The notes under the pieces are model-generated. The model did not search any database, was not told the DNA's origin, and saw only the letters and a list, made by a program, of their open reading frames with translations. From NCBI RefSeq assembly GCF_036850765.1, contig NC_089493.1, positions 127,974,239 to 128,038,238 on the forward strand: 64,000 nt of DNA, in the 5' to 3' direction. Position numbers and translations under genes: made by a program. Shown here piece after piece: positions 44,285-55,412 of this stretch. How positions within the stretch are numbered: the first letter of the stretch is position 1; each line of letters starts with the position of its first letter. The stretch comes from Saccopteryx bilineata (lineage: Eukaryota; Chordata; Mammalia; Chiroptera; Emballonuridae).

Positions 44285-44591
44285 TTTTTTTTTTTTTTTT
44301 TTTTTGATGGGGGGGCAGGTAGGGACAGACAGACTGGAAGGGAGAGAGACGAGAAGCATCAATTCTTTGGGGTACCTTAGTTGTTCATTGATTGCTTTCT
44401 CATGTGTCTTGATGTGGCGGGGCCGGGGGGGGGGGGGGCGCAGCAGAGCGAGTGAGACCTTGGGCTCAAGCCAGTGACCCCATGCTCAAGCTGGTGAGCC
44501 TGTGCTCAAGCCGGATGACCTCTGGGTTTCAAACCTGGGTCTTATGCGTCTCAGTCTGATGCTCTATCCACTGTGCCACCTTCTGGTCAGG
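44285..44591 (-). mobile_element. Long tRNA-derived SINE (antisense)
   Basis: T-run, GAGAAGCATCAATTCTTTG, TTCATTGATTGCTTTCTCAT, a G-run at 44425-44438, end CACCTTCTGGTCAGG. Confidence 0.88.
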
Positions 44592-44608
44592 TTCTCCTTG
44601 GTTTAACT

Positions 44609-44926
44609 CGGGTCAGGAACCTATGGCTCACGAGCCGATGTGGCTGTTTTGATGGCTGCATCTTGCTCGCTAACAAGTCTTTAATAAAAAAAAAATAACA
44701 TTAAAAATATAAAACATTCTCATGTATTACAATCCATTCATTTCCTACCGCTCATGTTCATGGTTGCGGGTGGCTGGAGCCAATCACAGCTGTCCTCCGG
44801 GACAACACCAAATTTTTATTGGATAATGCATAATGTACACGGGGTTTTTTTATGGCTCTCACAGAATTACATTTTAAAATATGTGGCGTTCATGGCTCTC
44901 TCAGCCAAAAAGGTTCCTGACCTCTG
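44609..44926. mobile_element. hAT-type MITE, family CAGGGGTCAGGAACC (copy 3)
   Basis: 318 bp, homologous to 27509-27830 in the same orientation; ends CGGGTCAGGAACC and GGTTCCTGACCTCTG. Perfect 8-bp duplication GTTTAACT at 44601-44608 and 44927-44934. Confidence 0.93.
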
Positions 44927-44934
44927 GTTTAACT

Positions 44935-45604
44935 AGTTGGAAATTACTACAGAGGTGAAGAAACTAATGAAAGGAAAAATTTTAAGAGCCTGAACAACAC
45001 TTAGTAGCCTAATCATAGAATTGAGGGAATTTGTCATAATATTATTATCCTGCATATAAGGTGGTCTTTACTCAGTTCTTTCCAGTGTGCAAACCAAGCT
45101 GATGACATCTCACATTCTAATTTGGAATACTTGGTTTTCCTTCCACCCTTCCCCACTGCTAGTGGTTTTGATTTTTGTTTTAAACAAAAATAGTTGAGTT
45201 GATTTAATACACTGCAAGGAATATAAGGTCTTGGATACTGTAAAGGCTGCTCAGTACTGTACTAAATGTTGAAGAGACTGTGAGAAGACTTCTGGAGTTC
45301 ATGATCTCTTTGAATTTAGACATTCATAGCTATTAGGTCAGTAAGAAGTTTAGTCAAGTGCTATGTGAAGAGTAATAGGAATCGAGATCTGAAATATGTC
45401 TAGGATAGAGGCATAGGAAGCCATACTGAGAAATTAAACGAAAAGAAAGAGGAAGATGTCTGGCTTATGGTGAGGTAAGCCAAAGCAGAAGAGGTTATAA
45501 ATTGTTGGTGATAGTGTTATAGACGCTTAGAGGTTTGATACTATGAAGAAAGGTAGGCAGAAGTCATCATATTAGATTTCTTTTTGGGAGTTTGACCTGT
45601 GGTA
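44935..45604. other. Unique ARIH1 intron sequence
   Basis: No element or exon recognised. Confidence 0.45.
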
Positions 45605-46340
45605 GCTACATGAATTACTTCTCATTAGCTTTATATCTCCCCCAAACTTAGTGGCTTTAAAACAACAAACATTTAGCCTGACCTGTGGTGGTGCAGTGGA
45701 TAAAGTGTTGACCTGGAATGCTGAGCTTGCAGGTTCAAAACCCTGGGCTTGCCTGATCAAGGCTCATGTGGGACTTGATGCTTCTGGTTCCCCCCCTCCC
45801 CTCTCCCCTCTCCCCTCTCCCCTCTCTAAAATGGATAAAAATAAAATATTTTTAAAAACCCACAAACATTTATTACAGTTTCTATGGGTCATAGTTCTTG
45901 ATGCAGCTTTACTGGATGCACCTAGCTCAGGGTCTCTTTATAATGCTACAGCCAAAGTGTCAAGCAGCATAGCAGGTCTCAAGGTTGATTGAGAGAGGAT
46001 CCTCTTCTAAGGTCACTTATGTGGCTATTGGCAGGCCTCAGAATTTCACTGGCTGGTTGTTGCCCAGAGACATCAGTCCTTGTCATATGTGGGCTTTTCC
46101 ATAGCGTGTGACACTAGCTTCTTTCCTTCAGAAGAGGGAGTTGAAGAGGGGAGCCCCCAAGACGGAAGCCACAGTCTTTTTATAACTTCATCTCAGAAAA
46201 TGACATCCCAGTACATTGCCATATTCTACTTGTGAGTAACTAAGTCCAGCCCATAATCAGGAGGAGAGGATTACACAAAAGTGTGAAGGCCCGGAAGCAG
46301 GGATCCATGGGGCTACCTTAGAGGCCACCTACTGTTTTAT
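45605..46340. repeat. Ancient interspersed repeat (class uncertain), split by a SINE
   Basis: The pattern AAACTTAGTGGCTTTAAAAC ... GGGTCTCTTTATAATGC ... AACTAAGTCCAGCCCATAAT is a common old mammalian interspersed repeat. I cannot name the family with confidence. A young SINE interrupts it at 45675-45861. Confidence 0.55.
45675..45861 (+). mobile_element. Short tRNA-derived SINE (sense)
   Basis: GCCTGACCTGTGGTGGTGCA start, a (CCCCTCT)n-like stretch, AAAATGGATAAAAATAAA tail. Target-site duplication ACAAACATTTA at 45664-45674 and 45862-45872. Confidence 0.92.
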
Positions 46341-47205
46341 GCACACGCATAGACCAGGCTTAGTCAAGAGGTGAATGACAGCTGTATATCGTGTTTATCC
46401 AGTCAATTTATATATACCAATAGGAGAGCATAGTAGTTTTGGACATTTTAGTTTGGATTAACCTTAAATGTTTGTACTTGGCTTTGCAAAGCATTATTAT
46501 ACCTTTAAATGATAAGCATTCTAATTACCTTTCAGTGGCTAAAATTAAAAGAATAGTTTGTAGTTAGATTTCGCAGGAATTTGAGATTCTCCAGTCCGCT
46601 GGTTATTTTTTAATCTCAGTTACATAGCAGGATCATCTGAGGATTTTTTTCATCACACTTTTTATTTTGAAATAATTATAGATTCACATGCAGTTGCAAG
46701 AAGTAACGCAGAGAGAGAGAGAGAGAGATCTCTGTGCAGCTCATTAGTTCAATTCTCTGTGCAGCTCCTTAGTTGTTCAGTGATTGCTTTCTCATTTGTG
46801 CAGTACCCTTTACTGATTTTTCTGCAATGGTAACGTCTTGCAAAACAATAGCATAATATCACAACCAATATGTTGACAATGATGCTATCTACTTATTAGA
46901 TTTCTTTACTTGAGGATTTTTAGAACTGAGGGCACTTAGGCCCACCCAAGACTAAAAATGGGTCTCTAGGGTTTGGATTAGGCATTGTCATTAAACTAAA
47001 CCAAAAATCTTCCTTTCCCTGGATTATTTTCATGTACATTCAGGGTTGAGAGCCCCTGTTGTTGCCTAATGTCTCTAAAGAATCTTCTCCGTAACATTCC
47101 AATCTCTGCTTGATTACAAATAAATAACTGAGCTATTTTGTGTTGTAGCTCATTCCAATGTTTAACTCATGATTAAAAAAAAAATGAATTAAAATCTGTT
47201 TTCAT
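46341..47205. other. Intron sequence with a short SINE remnant
   Basis: An antisense long-SINE remnant is at about 46709-46800 (CTTAGTTGTTCAGTGATTGC). The rest is unique. Confidence 0.45.
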
Positions 47206-47207
47206 GT

Positions 47208-47385
47208 GGACCTGACCTGTGATGGTGACATTGATGATCTCTCTCTCTCTCTCTCTCTCTCCTTACTTTTGACAGAGAGAGAGAGAGACAAAGAGGGACA
47301 GATACAGAGAGACAGAAAGGTAGAGATGAGAAGCATCAATTCTTCATTGCGGTACCTTAGTTGTTCATTGCTTTCTCATACACTG
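47208..47385. mobile_element. Fused SINE remnants
   Basis: A 5' piece of the short SINE (ACCTGACCTGTGATGGTGAC, sense, to about 47265) runs through (CT)n straight into a truncated antisense long SINE (GATGAGAAGCATCAATTCTT, to about 47385). Confidence 0.7.
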
Positions 47386-47387
47386 CT

Positions 47388-47535
47388 CACAAAAATTAGG
47401 GGATCAGGGAACATGCAGATACTTCAGTACTTTCAGCCTTTTGTATAGTGCATTTTCAACAATGAAATAAAAGTTGGTTTTGCATCTCATTTGCATAATT
47501 GAACTTTTTTGACTTGTTTGCTTTTCTTTTTCTTT
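47388..47535. mobile_element. Tc1-like MITE, partial copy
   Basis: CACTGCTCACAAAAATTAGG start, TCTCATTTGCATAATTGAAC body. Homologous (reverse orientation) to 50305-50808. Its other end is missing where a SINE follows. Confidence 0.7.
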
Positions 47536-47537
47536 CT

Positions 47538-47896
47538 TTTTTTTTTAACAGAGACAGAGGGACAGATAGGGACAGACAGGAAGAGAGAGAGATAAGAAGC
47601 ATCGATTCTTTGTGCAGTTCATTAGTTGTTCAGTGATTGCTTTCTCATTTGTGCATTGACTGGGGGGGGGTGTAGTAGGGGCGCTACAGCAGAGTGAGTG
47701 ATCCCTTGCTCAAGTGAGCGACCTTGGGCTCAAGTCAGCCACCTTTGGACTCAAGGCAGCTATCATGGGGTCATGTCTGTGAGCCTATGATCAAGCCAAA
47801 TGAGCCCATGCTCAAGCTGCTGACCTCGGGGTTTCGAACCCGGGTCGTCCACGTCCCAGTCTGATGCTGTATCTACTGTGACACTGCCTGGTCAGA
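47538..47896 (-). mobile_element. Long tRNA-derived SINE (antisense)
   Basis: T-run, AGAAGCATCGATTCTTTGTG, GGGTTTCGAACCCGGGTCGT, end TGCCTGGTCAGAC. Confidence 0.88.
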
Positions 47897-47918
47897 CTAG
47901 TCACTATATATTTAAAAA

Positions 47919-47939
<21 letters not shown>

Positions 47940-47949
<10 letters not shown>

Positions 47950-47990
47950 GTATTTTTCTGAAGCTGGAAACGGGGAGAGACAGTCAGACA

Positions 47991-48055
<65 letters not shown>

Positions 48056-48423
48056 TATTTTTTTTTGTATTTTTCTGAAGCTGGAAACGGGGAGAGACAG
48101 TCAGACAGACTCCTGCATGCGCCCGACCGGGATCCACCCGGCACGCCCACCAGGGGCGACACTCTGCCCCTCCGGGGCGTCGCTCTGCCACGACCAGAGC
48201 CACTCCAGCGCCTGGGGCAGAGGCCAAGGAGCCATCCCCAGCGCCCGGGCCATCTTTGCTCCAATGGAGCCTTGGCTGTGGGAGGGGAAGAGAGAGACAG
48301 AGAGGAAGGAGGGGGGAATGGAGAAGCAAATGGGCACCTCTCCTATGTGCCCTGGCCGGGAATCGAACCCGGGTCCCCCGCACGCCAGGCCGACGCTCTA
48401 CCGCTGAGCCAACCGGCCAGGGC
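47940..48423 (-). mobile_element. Rhin-1-like SINE (antisense) with duplicated tail segment and (TA)n
   Basis: The full SINE lies at about 48054-48423. An extra copy of its end (TTTTTCTGAAGCTGGAAACG to CAGTCAGACAGAC) sits at 47950-47993, separated by (TA)n at 47994-48022 and a long T-run. Either a second truncated SINE or local duplication would explain it. Confidence 0.88.
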
Positions 48424-48726
48424 CTATTTTTTAAATCATATATAATTTCAGTTTCCTAAACTTGCTTCCTTTTAAATTCTCATTCATCCAGTGATACATG
48501 GTCATCTGACTTCATCAAGAATATAATGGTCTCATTTCTTGATGTATCTTGATGCATAGATTAGAAGTTTGGTATCTCAGAAGGCAGCTTAGAAAGTTCT
48601 TACTGAGATCACATCTACTCTGGCACATTAACTTTTTTTTATTTTTAAAAATGAGAAATCTGGTATTAAGACCAAAGGGTGTTGAGGTTATAAATGAGAA
48701 ATGCCAAATACTGTGCTGGGAGTTTA
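48424..48726. other. Unique ARIH1 intron sequence
   Basis: Nothing recognised. Confidence 0.45.
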
Positions 48727-48733
48727 CCCATGT

Positions 48734-48740
<7 letters not shown>

Positions 48741-48766
<26 letters not shown>

Positions 48767-49119
48767 ACAGAGTCAGAGAGAGGGACAGATAGGAACAGAT
48801 AGATAGGAAGGGAGAGAGATGAGAAGCATGAATTCTTCGTTGCAGCTCCTTAGTTGTTCATTGATTGATTTCTCATATGTGCCTTGACCAGAAGAGGGGG
48901 GATGTTCAGCAGAGCGAGTGACCCCTTGCTCAAACCAGCGACTTTTTCCTGCTCAAGCCGGCAACCATGGGGTCATGTCTAGGATACCACGCTCAAACCA
49001 GTGACCCTGCGCTCAAGCTGGTGAGCCCATGCTCAAGCCAGTGACCTCAGGGTTTCCAGCATGGGTCCTCCGCGTCCCAAGCCGATTCTCTATACACTGC
49101 GCCACTGCCTGGTCAGGCT
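48741..49119 (-). mobile_element. Long tRNA-derived SINE (antisense)
   Basis: T-run, GATGAGAAGCATGAATTCTT, end CACTGCCTGGTCAGGC. Target-site duplication CCCATGTAATTTTT at 48727-48740 and 49120-49133. Confidence 0.93.
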
Positions 49120-49133
49120 CCCATGTAATTTTT

Positions 49134-49778
49134 TTAAAAACGTAAACATTGTTCAATAGCAGGTTTTTGTTTGTTTGTTTGCTATGTTCTGTTTAAAAGA
49201 ATTGTCACAATTGACCTGGCACTTAATACATTTTGGCAGAGAGTAGAGCAAATCATGAAGTATTAGGTAACATTTCCTTAGTAAAACATTAGTTTAAACA
49301 GTGTTAAGAATAGCTATAATCCCAGTCACTTCTCAGGATTGCTTTGCTAGCCTCTTTGAAACTGTTATAATTCAAATATTACCTGATTGTAATTGATAAT
49401 ATATTTTTTCTCTTAATCACAATTGTATTTTTTAGATTTTTAGGGATTAAGTAACTAGGGAATGAGAAGTATTTTCTGATTCTTAGCACGTACTTATAAG
49501 TAAATACCTGTTGAAGTTTGTCTTTGCCTAGAAAATGCCTGCTGCCTTGGTTCCTTATCTGTAAACAAAAGGGAGGTAGACAAGATTTTCTTCAGGCACT
49601 AATAAATTATTTTATGATTTCTAGATAACACTGTAGTAATAGTGTAAAGATGTCAAGAAAATGAATTCCAAGAGGACAAGCTTTTTAAGGCCTCAACATA
49701 TGACACCGTTTTATAAATTTTATTATTTGCATGTAGTTCCTTTTAACATCCTGACAGTGATGTTAAGAACAATTGAAT
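49134..49778. other. Unique ARIH1 intron sequence
   Basis: AT-rich; a short (GTTT)n at 49167-49182. Nothing else recognised. Confidence 0.45.
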
Positions 49779-50240
49779 GGCCCAGGCCAGTTGGCTCAGT
49801 GGTAGAGCATCAGCCTGGCATGTGGAGGTCCTGAGTTCAATTCTTGGTCAGGGAATACAGTAGAAGCAACCATCTGCTTCTCCATCCTTCCCTCTTCTCT
49901 TCTCTTCTCTTCTCTTCTCTTCTCTTCTCTTCTCTTCTCTTCTCTTCTCTTCTCTCCTTCCCTTTTCTCTTTCAGTAGCCATGGCTTGAATGGTTTGAGC
50001 AAGTTGGCCCCAGGCGCTGAGGTTAGCACCATGGCCTCACCTCAGGTGCTAAAATAGCTATGTTACCAAGCAACAGAACAGTGGCTCCAGATGAGCAGAG
50101 CATCACTCATTATGGGGTTTGCCTGGTGGGTCCCGGTTGGGGCACATGGTGGAGTCTGTCTCTCTGCCTTTCTGCCTCTCATTTAATTAAATAATAATAA
50201 AAAAGAACAAAAGAAATATTTAAATAAATAAAGAAAGAAA
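49779..50240 (+). mobile_element. Diverged Rhin-1-related SINE with (TTCTC)n
   Basis: GGCCCAGGCCAGTTGGCTCA start and GAGTTCAATTCTTGGTCAGG. A TTCTC pentanucleotide array fills 49890-49955; A-rich tail after 50180. Confidence 0.85.
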
Positions 50241-50304
50241 AGTTGAGTGACACTGATAAAGTAGCTTTCAAAATATGGTCAATGAAAGACAAACTATGAT
50301 AATA

Positions 50305-50717
50305 TACTGCTCACAAAAAATAGGTATTTCAAAATTAATATGAAGCGATAGGAATTTGATTTTTTAAAATTAATATCAGAAAAGCAAATGACAAGTCAAA
50401 GAAAGTTATTCAGTTATGCAAATGAGATGAAAATCAATTATTTCATTGGTGAAATGAACTACAAAAGGCTGAAAGTAGCCTGACCAGGTGGTGGCGCAGT
50501 GAATAGATAGTCGGACTGGGACACAGTGGACCCAGGTTTGAAACCCCGAGGTCGCCAGCTTGAGCAAGGGGTCACTCAGTCTGCTGTAGCCCCCTGGTCA
50601 AGGCACATATGTGAAAGCAATCAATGAACAACTAAGGTGCCACAATGAAGAATTCATGCTTCTCATCTCTCTCCCTTCCTGTCTGTCCCTGTCTGTCCCT
50701 CTCTGATTCTCTGTCAC

Positions 50718-50753
<36 letters not shown>

Positions 50754-50808
50754 TGAAAGTACTGGAGTATGCTCGTTCCCTGATCCTGTAATTTTTGTGA
50801 GCAGTGTA
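50305..50808. mobile_element. Tc1-like MITE, complete copy split by a SINE
   Basis: Ends ACTGCTCACAAAAAATAG and its inverted partner ATTTTTGTGAGCAGT, next to TA. Non-coding body of about 220 bp once the SINE at 50478-50746 is removed. The terminal motif resembles Tc1/mariner-type ends; this assignment is tentative. Confidence 0.7.
50478..50746 (+). mobile_element. Long tRNA-derived SINE (sense)
   Basis: GCCTGACCAGGTGGTGGCGC start, long poly(A) at 50718-50750. Target-site duplication GGCTGAAAGTA (with preceding A run) at 50463-50477 and 50747-50761. Confidence 0.94.
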
Positions 50809-51345
50809 CTAAGAAATTTGCCTTTTCCAATGTGCTGACATTTGTACTGATGGTGCAAAAACCATGGGTGGGTAAAACCATAGAAACCTTAGTGCAGATC
50901 AAATCAGTGGCACCAACCTATACTATTATTCATTGTATTTTTCACTGCTACACAGTAAAAAGTACTAATTTCACTTCTGTCCTGCATGAAGCAGTGAAAA
51001 TTACCAGTTTTATGTCCTATTCCTTAAAAACACATAGTAATAGCTTATGTGGCAAAATTGGAGGTAATGCATGTAACTGCTGCATACTAAAGTACAATGA
51101 TTGTCTCAGAAAAACCTGATTTATGACCTGAACAAGGTGCTTTTGTGTTGGAACACCATTTTTACATGAAAGAATGACTGTCAAACTGTTTATGTAGACA
51201 GATGGTAAATAAACATAGGTGTTTCTTCAAATGAATGAAATATGACTGCCATTTCAAGCAAAACTGCTCTCAGTGTTTGAAGTTTTAAAGTGAAAATTAG
51301 AATTTTGGAAAACGTGTATCTGCCACTGTAAGACTGACAACTTTC

Positions 51346-51735
51346 GGCCCTGGCCGGTTGGCTCAGCGGTGGAGCGTCGGCCTGGCGTGCGGGGGACCCG
51401 GGTTCGATTCCCGGCCAGGGCACATAGGGGAAGCGTCCATTTGCTTCTCCACCCCCGCCCCCTCCTTCCTCTCTGTCTCTCTCTTCCCCTCCCACAGCCG
51501 AGGCTCCATTGAAGCAAAGATGGCCCGGGCGCTGGGGATGGCTCCTTGGCCGCTGCTCCGGGCGCTGGAGTGGCTCTGGTCGCGGCTGAGCGACACCCCG
51601 GAGGGGCAGAGCGTGGCCCCCCGGTGGGCAGAGCGTTGCCCCTGGTGGACGTGTCGGGTGGATCCCAGTCGGGCACATACGGGAGTCTGTCTCTCCCCGT
51701 TTCCGGCTTCAGAAAAATACAAAAAAAAAAAAAAA
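51346..51735 (+). mobile_element. Rhin-1-like SINE (sense), very young
   Basis: GGCCCTGGCCGGTTGGCTCA start, intact GGTTCGATTCCCGGCCAGGG, poly(A) tail. Perfect 16-bp target-site duplication AAGACTGACAACTTTC at 51330-51345 and 51736-51751. Confidence 0.95.
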
Positions 51736-51949
51736 AAGACTGACAACTTTCTAGTACTTAAAAACTTTTGATGAGCTATTGCATAATAAACTGCATGAAT
51801 ATTTAGAAGATCTGCATGACATAATGAACCAATGTTTTTCATATGACCAATGTTCCAATGACCAGTTGTGATATTTCACAATCATACATTGGTAAATGAT
51901 CCATTCAAAATACAAAATAAGCCTTTGGGTTTTAATATAGTGAGTATGA

Positions 51950-53085
51950 GGCGTTTCCAGTGTGTGCCATGCACAACTCCTTGTCTCTCCTCTCCTGGCC
52001 AAAGCCTGGGGGACCAGAGCAGGAAGCCTGGACCATGTTCCAGTGCAAACTGACAGCCCTCAACCACCACAACCTTGCTGGCTTCAACTGCAAAGGTGGA
52101 ACAGGATTTAGAAACTTTATTGCTTGGCTTGAAGACCAGAAAATCAGACACAAGATTGAAGACAGGTAATTTTAGAAACATCCACAGCAGTGACTGGCCT
52201 ACATTCTTTGAAAAGTATCTCAGAGATGTTAACTGTTCTTTCAATATTCAAGCTCCACAAGAAGCAATTGACTGCTTTCTTGGTTTTGTTGTCAGACTTT
52301 AATATGGAGATAAAGCTGGAAAAATACAAGAACTTGGTATCTCATTAAACAAAAAAGTCCTGTCACTGCAACTAAAAATGAGAGCCATTGATCAATTTGG
52401 ATGTAAAAAATCTTGATTTTAAAGCGTCGGCTAACCTTAGATTCAGCACCGTGGTGATTACCTGGTAATGTTTAAGACAATTCAAATTTTGTTCCAGGAG
52501 CTTCTGATACAGGATGCTTTTGCTAAAGCAAATCAAGCAAAAGAGCAAATTAAACAAAACTAGAGCCTGTTGCTTCAGGCAAGCATATTCTCGTTTCTGA
52601 CACAGGAGATTCAGTTTTTTGAGTTTTTTTGTAATTGCATTAAAAAAATTTTTTTCCATTGATTTGAGAGAGAGAGGAGGGGAAGGAGAGAGAGAGAGAA
52701 GCATCAACTTGCTGTTCTGCTTAGTTGTGTACACATTGATTGTTTCTAACATGTGCCTTGATCAGGGATCAGACCTGCAACCTTAGTGCACTGGGATGAA
52801 ACTGTTCACTGAGCCACTGGCCAGGGCTGAGAAACTGCTTTATAGAAGAGCTCAGAGAGCTACAGACAAAAATTTAGCCATAGTAGCTGTTCAGGCAATT
52901 GTTACTGATCCAAAGACAGACACCACAGACTGGGGAAAGTTGGAACATTTTAGGGTTTCAGCCTCTTACCTACTTAGTACAATTGGGAACCATATATGTT
53001 CTGGCATGTGTATGGAAATCAAATGTCACATATTCTAGAGATTTACCATAATTGCTTTTTCTTTAATAAATTTGGGAAGTGGGGG
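51950..53085 (+). pseudogene. RTRAF: RTRAF (C14orf166) processed pseudogene
   Basis: Starting with an ATG at 52035, the reading MFQCKLTALNHHNLAGFNCK then FRNFIAWLEDQKIRHKIEDR and WPTFFEKYLRDVNC matches RTRAF, an RNA-transcription and tRNA-ligase complex factor of about 244 residues. A later piece (about 52846-52945) with AIVAVQAIIADPKTD-like sequence (here VAVQAIVTDPKTD) is the C-terminus. Introns are absent. Frameshifts, stops, a deletion in the middle and an antisense SINE (about 52648-52827) destroy it. AATAAA is at 53065-53070. An 8-bp GAGTATGA at 51942-51949 and 53086-53093 may be the remaining target-site duplication. Confidence 0.85.
52648..52827 (-). mobile_element. VES-like SINE (antisense) inside the RTRAF pseudogene
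   Basis: CCATTGATTTGAGAGAGAGA start, GATCAGGGATCAGACCTGCA, end GAGCCACTGGCCAGGGC. Same family as 62993-63143. Confidence 0.75.
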
Positions 53086-53432
53086 GAGTATGAAAAGTTC
53101 TTTGATATTGTTTCAGATTCTACCTTGCAACTAGCCTTTTAGAAACTACCACTTTTGTGTTTTGATGTTATCAAAAAGAATAGCAATAATTAACTGAAAA
53201 TGCTCATCCTTTTTCCAAATACATATCTTTGTGAGGCCATATTCTCTTTAGTTTCCAAAAAAAACAACATATCCAAGAGATTGAATGAAGAAACAGGTGT
53301 GAGAATCCTGTTTTCTAGTTAGCCAAGTACCAAAGACTTTCAAATATGTGAAATAGTATATTCCCTAAATTTTTTTAGAACATATTTTTATAAAAATGTT
53401 TTTATATTAACATAATGGGGTTTATTACTGAT

Positions 53433-53784
53433 TTGTATTTTTCTGAAGTGAGGTAGGTGGGTGGAAGACAGACTCCTGCATGCGCCTGACTGGGATCCAC
53501 CCGGCATGCCCACCAGGGGGTGATGCTCGGCCCATCTGGGGCCTTGCTCTGCTGCAACGGAAGCTATTCTAGTGCCTGAGGTGGAGGCCATGGACCCTCA
53601 GTGCCTGGGCCAACTTTGCTCCAATGGACCCTTGGCTGTGGGAGGGGAAGAGAGAAATAGAGAGAAGAGAGGGGAAGGGTGAAGAAGCAGATGGGCGCTT
53701 CTCCTGTGTGTCCTGGCTGGGAATCAAACCCAAGACTTCCATATGCCGGGCCGACGCTGTACCACTGAGCCAACCAGCAAGGGC
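53433..53784 (-). mobile_element. Rhin-1-like SINE (antisense), diverged
   Basis: GTATTTTTCTGAAGTGAGG start, CATGCGCCTGACTGGGATCC, end GCCAACCAGCAAGGGC. Confidence 0.9.
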
Positions 53785-54329
53785 TATTAGTGTTATTTTT
53801 AATTAAATATTTTAAAAAATCTCAGTTATAATATCTAACATCATAAATGTTGATAATAACATAAAAAAAACTCTTTGGCATCTTCAATAATTTTTAAGAG
53901 ATAAAAGGGGCTTTGAGATCAAATAGGTTGAGATCATTCTTCAGATATTCTGAATCAACCACGGTACTATAAATTAGCAACGGGTTATAAACTATATATT
54001 AAGGAGTATTACTCATTAATCAGAGACATGTAAGTTGTGTTAGATGCTTAACAGAAATATAGTTAAAAAATAAAAGCCCAGGAAATACGAATCATAAGAT
54101 ATAAGTAGTTGAGGGAAGATGATTGGAAATGAGATGTTTAATTTTTTTCAAGGAGGAGCTACAGAGATACCACCTGACATAGTCCATTTATTGTTTTGTT
54201 TATATTCAGACTTCTTGCATTAAAATGAAAACTCTACAGATCAGGAACTTGGTTATATTTATTGCTCTACTTCCAGAACAGTAGTACCTGGCACATAGTG
54301 AACACCTACTTACCATTTTTGTATATTTT
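53785..54329. other. Intron sequence with an L2 end
   Basis: An L2-like 3' end occurs at about 54240-54310 (TAGTACCTGGCACATAGTGA). The rest is unique. Confidence 0.5.
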
Positions 54330-54893
54330 CTTTTCACCTCCATTTTTGAAGAATATTTTTATTGGGTGTATAATTTTAGGTTGATTGTTTTCTTTTAGCA
54401 CTTTAAAGGTTACAGTGTTTACTGGCTTCCATTGTTTGTGGTAGGAGGAACCTAATGAGTCTGTAATCAGAGTGTGAGATTTTTTTACTTTTTAAGACCG
54501 ATAGAAAACTGTGCCTAGTCATGGTTTTGTGTTTATCTTGTTTTGGATTTTCAGATCCTTTTGGATATATGGCGGTTAATATATCTTAACAATTTTGGAA
54601 ATTCTCATTTCTGCCTTCTTTATCTTCCTTCCTTCTGAGACTCCAGTTATACATCGATTAAGGCTTTTAATGCTGTGTGTGTGTCCAGTGCTCTTGTGTG
54701 TCTTACATTCTCTTTCTTTCCTCTTTGCTTCAGTTTGGATCATTTCTACTGATTTATCTTCTGGGTCTCCAGATCTGTCTTCTATGTTTGATCTGCTTTT
54801 GAACCCCTTATAACTAGTTCTTAATTTCATATATTCTATGTTTCAGTTCCAGAGTTTCCATATAATTTTTAATACTGATATTTTGGTGATCTC

Positions 54894-55259
54894 CTCCCCC
54901 CCCCTTTTTTAGTGAGATATGGAGACTGTGAGAGAGACAGAGAGGGAAAGATAGGGACAGACAGAAAGGAAGAGAGAAATGAGAAACATCAATTCTTTGT
55001 TGTGGCTTCTTAGTTGTTCATTGTGCCTTGATGAGGGGGCTACAGTACAGCAAGGGACTCCTTGCTCAAGCTAGCGACCTTGGGCTTCAAGCCAGCGACC
55101 ATGGACCATGTGGTCATGTCTATGATCCCATGCTCAAGCCAGCGACCCTGTACTCAAGCTGGTGAGCCCGCACACAAGCTGGTGACCTCAGGGTTTTGAA
55201 CCTGGGTTCTCTGCATCCCAGACCGATGCTGTATCCATGGCGCCACCGCCTGGTCAGGC
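54894..55259 (-). mobile_element. Long tRNA-derived SINE (antisense)
   Basis: Starts with a C/T run and ends CACCGCCTGGTCAGGC. Target-site duplication TTGGTGATCTC/TTGGTGATTTC at 54883-54893 and 55260-55270. Confidence 0.9.
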
Positions 55260-55412
55260 TTGGTGATTTCTTTTTAAAGTTTTTCATCTTTCTGTTCTAT
55301 TTTCTTTAGCATATTTATTTTTAAAATTTTGTCAGGTAACTTCAATGTTAAAATTATCTGTTAATATATTTTTTGTTTTCAGTCATGTGTTCCTGTCTTT
55401 TGGCATACTTTT

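Larger units (their letters stand above)
50816..53385 (+). pseudogene. Fossil hAT transposase gene (ZBED/Charlie-like)
   Basis: Decayed plus-strand frames include CTDGAKTM-like sequence near 50840 (read from ATTTGTACTGATGGTGCAAA), VNDPFKIQNKPLGF (about 51890-51940) and, near 53210-53300, NTYLCEAIFSLVSKKN followed by KRLNEETG. The last piece is the conserved C-terminal dimerisation block of hAT-derived transposases. Many stops and frameshifts exist. The sequence is interrupted by a Rhin-1-like SINE (51346-51735) and by the RTRAF retrocopy (about 51950-53085). It is a dead transposon relic, not a host gene. Confidence 0.75.

Noticed and set aside
50832..51119. Functional domesticated hAT gene in the ARIH1 intron
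   Set aside because: Many stops and frameshifts and three interrupting insertions show that it is dead.
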